Of a stretch of DNA of 64,000 nucleotides, positions 57,293 to 64,000 are shown piece after piece (the first letter of the stretch is position 1; the number at the start of each line of letters is the position of its first letter). The notes under the pieces were generated by a model. That model was not told where the DNA came from. It saw only the letters and a list, made by a program, of their open reading frames with translations, and searched no databases. The stretch is from Calothrix sp. NIES-3974 (lineage in GTDB: Bacteria; Cyanobacteriota; Cyanobacteriia; Cyanobacteriales; Nostocaceae). The position numbers were made by a program, and so were the translations under genes. The DNA lies in NCBI RefSeq assembly GCF_002368395.1, contig NZ_AP018254.1, positions 124,001 to 188,000 on the forward strand, read 5' to 3'.

Positions 57293-59341
57293 ATGACAGA
57301 GCGGGATATTCCAGAAAATTGGTCGTCAGGTAAGGAGTTACGTTCAGATCAGCAGTTTAGGTTATCCCGACAGCGACAACCGATCGATCAAGATGGGATA
57401 AAATCCCGAAGTATGACTTCAAAATCAAAATCTGTGAAGCAGCAAAACAAACCGATTTCCGAAGACTTGACTATTGACCAGTCATCTTCTTCCGAGCATG
57501 TTGCCGATGCGGGTAGTTGGAAATTACCAGGCTGGACAAAAAGTTGGGTATTGTGGACTGGGTTACTAGCATTCGTACCGGGAACAGTTGCCTTTTTAGC
57601 GATGGCGATGCTGTTGAAATTACCTAGCGCTCCCAATTGTCCGTCAGTGTTTTGGCCGTTAGCTAGTGCTGCGGTGCGGTTGCACTGTGCGGAATTAGCT
57701 GCATCCAAGCAGAATGTGGATAGTTTATTACAAGCGATCGCTCTAGTTAAGGATTTACCGGAAAATCATCCATTACGCAGCCAAATAGATGGTTATGTCG
57801 AGGAATGGTCAAAGAGGGTTTTGGAGATTGCCGATGGCACATTCCAAGCAGGAAAATTAGAAGAAGCGATCGCCATTGCCAAACGAATTCCCAGTGATGT
57901 TTCTGCCTATAAGTTGGTGGAAGATAAAATTGCTAATTGGCAGTCAATTTGGGCAAAGGGTGAGGAGATATTCAAAGAAGCCGAAGACCACATGCGGGAA
58001 CAACGTTGGCATCAAGCCTTCATGACCGCAGCTAGGTTACAACGGATCAATAATAGCTTCTGGGAAACGACGAAATACGAAGAGTTAACTAAGTTAATTA
58101 CCCTAGCTCGAGAAGACGGCGAAAAACTGGCTCAAGCCAGAGGATTGGCAAGAAATGGTTCTGTAGATGATTTACTCAAAGCCATCAAATTAGCTGAATC
58201 CATCACCAGCAGTAGCTATGTGTATCCTAAAGCCCAGGAAGCCATTCCCGAATTCGGGCGTAGAATGTTAGATATAGCACAACGGCGACTGGATAGTCGG
58301 GATGCGGATGAGGCGATTAGTATTGCCCAACAGATACCCCCAACTGCTAAATGACAAGCAGAAACGGAAGATTTTATTGCCATTGCCGAAGCCCAAAGGA
58401 ACGCCTGGTTAGGAACAATTTCCGGATTAGAAGCCGCGATCGCCCAAGCTCAAAGCATCGACCCTTCCCGTCCGGTGTATCAAAAAGCTCAAGAACTAGC
58501 TTCTCGATGGCAGATAGAAATCGGTGATGTCACCAGGTTAGATCGGGCACGAATGTTGGCCAGTCAGGGTACAATTAGTGACCTAGGTGCGGCGATCGCC
58601 GAAGCCCAATTAATCCCCAGCAGTAATCCCCGGGGACGGGAAGCTCGACAAGAAATCAATCGCTGGTCTGCCCAGATTCAAACCATCGAAGACCGTCCCT
58701 TCCTCGACCGAGCCGAACAGTTAGCCCTCGCCGAAGATATTAACTCCCTGCAACAAGCGATCGCGGAAGCTAGTCAAATTAGACGCGGAAGAGCATTGTA
58801 TCCAGAAGCACGCAAAAAAATCTCCGCCTGGACAGCCACCATTCAACGTATCCAAGACCAACCAATCCTGGAGCGCGCTCGTTCCCTAGCAGCAAACGGC
58901 AACCTGGGAGCCGCCATCGAGACAATCCGACCAATTAGTCAGGGACGCTCCCTATCCAGGGAAGCTCGCAACGATATTGATACCTGGCAAGAGGAACTCA
59001 CGGCACAGCAAAACTGGAAAAACGCCAGAGATACAGCCCTCAGAGGTACACCAGAAGCCCTCGCTGAGGCAATTCGTATCGCCCAACGCATCCCCCGACG
59101 CAACTTCCTCCGTAACGAGGCAAATCCAGCAATAGATCAGTGGAGTCAGCAAATTCTCGATATTGCCCGTGGACAATCCCAATCAAGTATTACCCGTGCA
59201 ATCGAAACAGCCCGTTTAATTCCCCGGGGAACCTCCGCTCACGGTTTAGCTAGACAGCAAATCCGCGAATGGGAAAATTTCCTCAATCCCCCCCAACCTC
59301 AACCCACCGAAGAGCCGATAGTACCTCCCAGACCATTTTAA
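57293..59341 (+). pseudogene. Membrane-anchored helical repeat protein interrupted by an in-frame TGA
   Basis: Read through, the frame is 683 codons (57293-59341). A TGA at 58352-58354 (codon 354) splits it into 353- and 329-residue halves in the same frame; the local protein reads IPPTAK-stop-QAETEDF. A TGG codon would fit both sides (KWQAE). N-terminal cytosolic tail, a membrane helix at about 85-107 (WVLWTGLLAFVPGTVAFLAM), then many helical repeats of about 35 residues (DEAISIAQQIP, LAEAIRIAQRIPRR; LGAAIAEAQLIP), and a proline-rich end. Homologues are often labelled chromosome segregation ATPase without evidence; no ATPase motif is seen. The cause may be a recent mutation, a sequencing error, or a real stop with re-initiation. 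Confidence 0.85.
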
Positions 59342-59908
59342 ACGGCGGCTACTACCTAGCTTGAAAATAGGGAGTCGGGAGTTGGGAGTAGTACTCCATG
59401 AAATTAATTTGATGGGTTAGGAAAGGTTCGTAGTAGCGCTCTAGCGCCTTATATTAACGCTTTTTCGACGCTAAAGCCACAATGACCAACCCATCAGAAC
59501 TAATGCATAGACCACTAGCTATTGTCGCCCTTGGTTGTGTCCAAACAACACGGGGGACTGATACCATTTCACTCAAATTTTGATACATTTTCTCCCCCTG
59601 CACCCTTTGCCTAAATGTATCAACTTCAAAGTAAAATGGTATGACTTGATACAGAGGGAGTGGAGAGTAACCGACACAAGCACTTATGCGCAATAAAAAT
59701 TTTACTATATTTTCACCAAGCCCTACTTATTATTGCTGTATTGCTGACACCATAACCAATCAAATTGGTTTTTCCTACCACTCCCTACTCCCTACTCCCT
59801 TCCAACTCAGGAAATGGGAATCAGCCATTTAATGAAAAAAAAGTTAACAGTTAGCCGTTAACTGTTAACTGTTGCAACATTGTTGCCTAAACAACAACAA
59901 AATAGCCA
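59342..59908. other. Intergenic region with repeat copy
   Basis: 567 bp. 59427-59482 is a copy of the GTAGTAGCGCT...GCTAAAGCCAC family. 59780-59800 is a heptamer tract (CTCCCTACTCC). 59848-59870 is the near-palindrome GTTAACAGTTAGCCGTTAAC. It is where the convergent genes end; no gene found. Confidence 0.55.
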
Positions 59909-60925
59909 CTAACGGAACATACTACTAACAGAACTATCCTCGTGGATGCGCCAAATCGTTTCCCCTAACAAGTTAGCCACTGAAAGAACAACTAATTGGG
60001 GGAAGCGATCGCTCTCCCGAACGGGAATTGTATTGGTGACGATTACCTCCTCAAACACCCCACTGGATAACCTCTCTATCGCAGGGGGAGAAAACACTGC
60101 GTGGGTAGCACAGGCATAAACCTGTCGCGCACCCTCTTCCCGCAGCATTTTCGCACCTTCGGTAATCGTTCCACCAGTGTCAATCATGTCGTCCACCAGC
60201 ACCGCCGTTTTCCCCTTCACATCACCAATCACATTCATGACTTCGGCGACGTTATGGGCTTGACGACGTTTATCAATAATTGCCAAGGGAGCCTCATTTA
60301 GCTTTTTTGCGAATGCCCGGGCGCGTGCCACGCCACCAGTATCCGGAGATACAACGACGATATCCGAAAGGTCTTTGCTCTTGAGATAATCAAGAATGAC
60401 TGGAGACCCATATACATGGTCAAGGGGGATGTCAAAATAACCTTGAATTTGGGCCGAGTGCAAATCCATTGCCAGAATGCGACTGGCTCCCGCTTGAGTA
60501 ATCAAGTTAGCAACCAACTTGGCTGTGATTGATTCACGTCCTGCGGTTTTACGATCCGCACGTGCGTAGCCATAGTAAGGTATGACTGCGGTAACTTGCC
60601 GTGCTGACGCGCGACGGCACGCGTCAATCATAATCAGCAGTTCCATCAAATTATCGTTAACAGGATGACAACTTGGCTGGATGAGGTATACATCACAACC
60701 CCGGATCGATTCCTGAATCTGGATATATAATTCCCCGTCCGCAAAACGTTTGCGGATCATCGGTCCCAAATCCATTCCCAAATACCGGGCAACTTCTTGA
60801 GACAGGGGTAAATTCGCAGAGCCAGAAAATAGCCGTAAGCGATTATTTTCCGTCACTCCTGTGATGGGAGGTTGCAATTTGAAAGTTGCAGAACTGAGCA
60901 CAGTAGACCCTCGATGTGCATTCAT
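59909..60925 (-). CDS. prs: Ribose-phosphate pyrophosphokinase
   Basis: 338 residues, ATG start. It makes PRPP from ribose 5-phosphate and ATP for purine, pyrimidine, NAD, histidine and tryptophan synthesis. Motifs: RLFSGSANLPLSQEVARYLG, the catalytic loop (VIPYYGYARADRK), DLHSAQIQGYF and the PRPP-binding loop VLVDDMIDTGGT. It has a 25-residue N-terminal extension typical of cyanobacteria. It links to purN in this window by pathway (purine synthesis) but not by position. Confidence 0.96.
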   Translation of the reverse strand: MNAHRGSTVLSSATFKLQPPITGVTENNRLRLFSGSANLPLSQEVARYLGMDLGPMIRKRFADGELYIQIQESIRGCDVYLIQPSCHPVNDNLMELLIMIDACRRASARQVTAVIPYYGYARADRKTAGRESITAKLVANLITQAGASRILAMDLHSAQIQGYFDIPLDHVYGSPVILDYLKSKDLSDIVVVSPDTGGVARARAFAKKLNEAPLAIIDKRRQAHNVAEVMNVIGDVKGKTAVLVDDMIDTGGTITEGAKMLREEGARQVYACATHAVFSPPAIERLSSGVFEEVIVTNTIPVRESDRFPQLVVLSVANLLGETIWRIHEDSSVSSMFR

Positions 60926-61869
60926 GGCAATCTTATCATTAGAAATAAGGCTTTCTCGTGGTGAAATAATCTGAAAAATTACGTCACAGTTTTTTTCAAC
61001 TCTTTGTAAAAGCTGACAAAATCACTTTGCGAAAAGCAAAAATCCGCACTTTCCAGAACTATTAGCCAAACACCACCGTTTGACAGCTTAACAGACATTT
61101 TGTCATGTTCTCAGAATTATTTATCAGACCATCGCCTCTAGGTTCGCTAAAATAATTTAGTCTCCGATTGAATCGGTGATATTTTTGCCTTTGAAGTCGA
61201 AATATCGGTAGATTTTCATTGTCCCCTATCTAATTTATAACCAACTACGAATTATTCCTATGAATTTTATGTAGATTTTGAATTTTATGTATAAGTAAAA
61301 ATACCTACAAAAGTAATTTGTTATTTGAAAATAAAGGGAGTAGGGAGTGGGGAATCGGTTTGGAAATAAGCCTTGTTTACTAGAAAGAGTAGCCATCATA
61401 TACTGCTTACACCAACAACAGATGAAACCTGGATTTCTCACAAGTAAGTTGTAAGCCTTGAGTAACGGACTGATTTTCCTACTAATCCCTACTCCCTGCT
61501 CACTTTCAACTCAATAATCTAACGGTATACAGGAAATCGGGAAAATAATTGGCAATACAGATAAACTAGATAAAACTTGTGGTTCTTGATTAAAAATTTT
61601 CCATAGGTTTTTGAGGCGAAAACAATTTAGGGGTGCTTATGCCATAATCCTCTATGGGGTAGATTGACTAATTGTTCTTTGGTGGTACGAAGCAAATGTA
61701 TGAGTGGAACCAATCCATGAGACCCATAGTGACTTCTGGCTAAAATAATCAAAAATCCTCAACCCAATTTCTGAGGTTGATCCACAGGGTCAATCCAAAA
61801 TCCAAAATTGTCTGACAAACCGCACTGCGGAACTTATCAACGACGAAATGTAAACTTAACCGATTCATC
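60926..61869. other. Divergent intergenic region of 0.94 kb
   Basis: The prs promoter should lie near 60930-61010. 61428-61505 holds a copy of the TTTCTCAC family. No ORF over 70 codons looks real; 61235-61441 minus is a low-complexity frame. The kinase start is at 61870. Confidence 0.5.
61428..61505 (-). repeat. 100-bp MITE-like element, partial inverted copy
   Basis: Starts CCTGGATTTCTCACAAGTAA and continues GTAAGCCTTGAGTAACGGAC and TGATTTTCCTACTAATCCC, as in 20638-20751. Its far end is lost. Confidence 0.8.
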
Positions 61870-63648
61870 ATGCAAGCACCCATTTCTGTTGGTCATATAT
61901 TACAAAATCGTTATAAAATCCTTCGTATTCTTGGTCAGGGAGGATTTGGACGCACTTATTTGGCAGAAGATACCCGTCGCTTCAATGAGCTTTGTGCCAT
62001 TAAGGAATTAATTCCTGTGACGACGGAAACGGGTGCTTGGGATAAGGCTAGGGAATTATTCCAACGGGAAGCGGCAATTTTATACCAGATTCAGCATCCC
62101 CAAGTTCCCCAGTTTCGAGAACGGTTTGAGGAGGATCAGCGTTTATTTTTGGTACAAGATTATGTTCCTGGTCAAACCTATCGGACGTTACTGGAAGAGC
62201 GGAAATTGCAGGGAAAAACTTTTACTGAGATGGAAGTAATACAAATAATGCGGTTGTTGCTTCCAATTTTAGAGCATATTCACGGTCTTGGTATCATCCA
62301 TCGAGATATATCTCCAGAAAATATTATTTTGAGGGAACGGGATAATTTACCTGTATTGATCGATTTTGGTGTGGTCAAAGAATTAGCGACGAAATTACAA
62401 GCTCCCACCCAATCCGTGAATGCGACTGCTGTTGGTAAACTCGGATACGCCCCCAGCGAGCAGATGCAAACTGGACGGGCATACGCAAGTAGTGATTTAT
62501 ACTCTTTGGCGGTGACAGCAATAGTGTTGTTGACGGGGAAGGAACCCCAGGAGTTGTATGATGAAACCCAGGTTGCTTGGAATTGGCAGCGTTACGCGAG
62601 TGTGAATCCCCGTTTTGCCCAGATTTTGAATCGGATGTTAAGTTATATTCCCAGCGATCGCTATCAAACAGCTGCCGAGGTAATTCAGGCATTGGCAGGG
62701 CTGAGTCAAGCTACACCCGCATTTCCCGTATCTCCCCCATCGCCAACGGTTCCAGCAAATATCTCAAATTTACAAACCCTTGCAGTTGGTGCCCGTCCTG
62801 ACCCCACACCATCCTCAACCCCAGATCCAAGTTCTCCCCAACGTCCGCATCCTGTTATACCTAATCCTAGTGATAAATCCATTTTAGATAATCCCTTGGC
62901 GGTGGGAGCGATTGGGGCGGCAGTAGTAATTTTAGCTGGGTTTGGCTCTTGGGCGATAGTTAGTTCTATCCGTAATAATGCCCGGTTTCCCCAAGAAAAT
63001 ATACCAACTTCCCCTCAAACCTTTCCCTCTCCGGTCATTAGCGAACCACAAACACCTACACCCACACCAACTGTATTGGAGCCAATTACTAGTAGTAAGC
63101 GTTTAAGATTCGATAGTTCGGGAATAGCTCGCGAACAAGGGACAATTCGCGCTAACGAGACAATTGAATTTACCTTTCAGGGGACAGAGGGGGAAAGATT
63201 AACAGCTACCCTGGATCAAGTTGGTACAGTTGCCTTTACGGTACTAACACCAAGGGGAGAGCCAATTGATAGCATTGCCCGCCAAGTTAGCTCCTACCAG
63301 GGTATTTTACCATTAACTGGTAGATATACGATTCAAATGTATTTACTCCCAGGGCTTACAGAGGGGACATATAATTTTAGCTTATCTTTGCAAAAACCGA
63401 TGCAGGATACTCCCACTCCCGTTGAACCCGAACCCACGGAAGCACCCATAGATCAAAATCCTGTAATTCCACCAACGGATGTACCTCCTTCTCGACCAGA
63501 TGTGAAGCCAAAACTAACCCCAAAACCAACTCCGGATACCCCACCAGACTTTAACAATGGTACGGTTGTCCCGACCGAACCAAATAATAACCAAGCACCA
63601 ATTGAGGAAGGTACACCAACTCCGAATCAGTATTTTCCCCGTTTTTAG
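61870..63648 (+). CDS. Membrane-bound Ser/Thr protein kinase with extracytoplasmic PPC-like domain
   Basis: 592 residues, ATG start. Kinase domain 1-285: glycine loop GQGGFG (22-27), K45 (CAIKE), HRDISPEN (144-151), DFG (165-167). Pro/Ser linker, one membrane helix at about 343-367 (AVGAIGAAVVILAGFGSWAI). Outside is a beta domain of the PPC type (about 412-509: SGIAREQGTIRANETIEFTF, GTVAFTVLTPRGEPIDS, LTGRYTIQMYLLPG). The end is proline- and threonine-rich. It is a PknB-like signalling receptor; its ligand is unknown. It converges on the xisI-like gene. Confidence 0.95.
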   Translation: MQAPISVGHILQNRYKILRILGQGGFGRTYLAEDTRRFNELCAIKELIPVTTETGAWDKARELFQREAAILYQIQHPQVPQFRERFEEDQRLFLVQDYVPGQTYRTLLEERKLQGKTFTEMEVIQIMRLLLPILEHIHGLGIIHRDISPENIILRERDNLPVLIDFGVVKELATKLQAPTQSVNATAVGKLGYAPSEQMQTGRAYASSDLYSLAVTAIVLLTGKEPQELYDETQVAWNWQRYASVNPRFAQILNRMLSYIPSDRYQTAAEVIQALAGLSQATPAFPVSPPSPTVPANISNLQTLAVGARPDPTPSSTPDPSSPQRPHPVIPNPSDKSILDNPLAVGAIGAAVVILAGFGSWAIVSSIRNNARFPQENIPTSPQTFPSPVISEPQTPTPTPTVLEPITSSKRLRFDSSGIAREQGTIRANETIEFTFQGTEGERLTATLDQVGTVAFTVLTPRGEPIDSIARQVSSYQGILPLTGRYTIQMYLLPGLTEGTYNFSLSLQKPMQDTPTPVEPEPTEAPIDQNPVIPPTDVPPSRPDVKPKLTPKPTPDTPPDFNNGTVVPTEPNNNQAPIEEGTPTPNQYFPRF

Positions 63649-63668
63649 CTCCTTCTTCTCAATCCAAG

Positions 63669-63701
63669 AAGTAGAGACGTAGATTGCTGCGTCTTTACTT
63701 C
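63669..63701. terminator. Hairpin between convergent genes
   Basis: AAGTAGAGACG and CGTCTTTACTT (one mismatch) form an 11-bp stem around TAGATTGCTG. It lies just after the kinase stop and next to the xisI stop, and is related to the GTAGAGACG palindromes. There is a T-rich side on the + strand only within the stem. Confidence 0.55.
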
Positions 63702-64000
63702 CTAACCCACAGCAAAATCAGTAAATTGTCTTTTATAAGGAGAATGAAATCCGATAACTATATCTTGCTTGGGAACACCCATCGAAACTAACTCCTCCGC
63801 AATATTGATCTCAGTTCCATTCCACTGAATCCAAATTTTTTCGTTTTTGATATCTATATGTATTGAACAACCATAAACACGATGTTTATTTTCCCAGCCT
63901 ACACTAACAATTTGATAATGATCGCGTGTAGTATCAAATATTTTTTCTACTTCTATATCCCCGTAGGAAGGTTTATAACTGCCATATTTTTCTAAAAGTT
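63702..64000 (-). CDS. XisI-family protein (partial; N-terminus outside window)
   Basis: The minus-strand frame is open from the window edge to TAG at 63702-63704 and gives 99 codons. The sequence includes GDIEVEKIFDTTRDHYQIVS, VGWENKHRVYGCSIHIDI, KIWIQWNGTEINIAEELVS, MGVPKQDIVIGFHSPYKRQF and TDFAVG. This is the conserved core of XisI, an accessory protein needed for fdxN element excision in Anabaena. XisI-like genes usually follow an XisH (PD-(D/E)xK) gene, which would lie beyond the right edge. Many copies occur in cyanobacterial genomes without any excision element, so its function is open. Confidence 0.92.
   Translation of the reverse strand, partial: LLEKYGSYKPSYGDIEVEKIFDTTRDHYQIVSVGWENKHRVYGCSIHIDIKNEKIWIQWNGTEINIAEELVSMGVPKQDIVIGFHSPYKRQFTDFAVG

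Overview
The window is chromosomal DNA of a cyanobacterium, most likely filamentous and heterocyst-forming (Nostocales-like). Supporting evidence: psbU (photosystem II extrinsic subunit), a dnaE gene split at the cyanobacterial DnaE intein site, a giant hybrid Ser/Thr kinase-histidine kinase, an XisI-family protein, cyanobacterial DUF families (DUF3120, DUF2854, DUF1614), many GCGATCGC (HIP1) octamers, and intergenic DNA full of short heptamer tracts (CTCCCTA-like) and interspersed palindromes.

Layout. 1-8 kb: a protein tail cut by the window edge, an M48 metalloprotease, a degenerate DinG-like helicase, a 49-bp tandem array, then a KAS III-like condensing enzyme facing a ThDP-dependent acetolactate-synthase-like enzyme. 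7.7-13.2 kb: a 1,821-residue signalling protein. 13.8-22.5 kb: a small exported protein, dnaE N-terminal half with split intein, a nitrate-reductase-associated protein, nadB, psbU and a DUF3120 membrane protein. 22.9-27.7 kb: a 1,578-residue substrate-binding/DUF4912 protein with 33 copies of a 15-residue repeat. 28.8-37 kb: a 2TM protein, purN, a frameshifted gene, a lone sugar-type ABC permease, small membrane proteins, DUF1614 and ftsH. 37.2-38.8 kb: an intact IS4-family element with a 10-bp target duplication. 39-48.5 kb: leuS, DUF2854, a small protein, a response regulator, a TauE-like exporter, SpoIID, sdhA and a Rieske protein. 49-64 kb: an FG-GAP-type repeat protein, an LpxB-related protein, Omp85/BamA, Uma2, hslO, a repeat-rich membrane protein broken by an in-frame TGA, prs, a Ser/Thr kinase and a partial xisI.

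Most genes stand alone and alternate in strand, with long spacers; no large operon is evident. Housekeeping functions (replication, NAD, purine and PRPP synthesis, respiration, tRNA charging, outer membrane assembly, proteostasis) are mixed with signalling and lineage-specific proteins. The spacers hold at least four miniature inverted-repeat families plus a 20-29 bp palindrome that recurs more than a dozen times. Two genes are disrupted by single-base lesions, one a frameshift and one a nonsense codon.

No clear new defence or biosynthetic island stands out. The most interesting items are the KAS III/ThDP pair with a missing catalytic His, the 15-residue repeat protein, the in-frame TGA gene, and the layered families of small mobile repeats.
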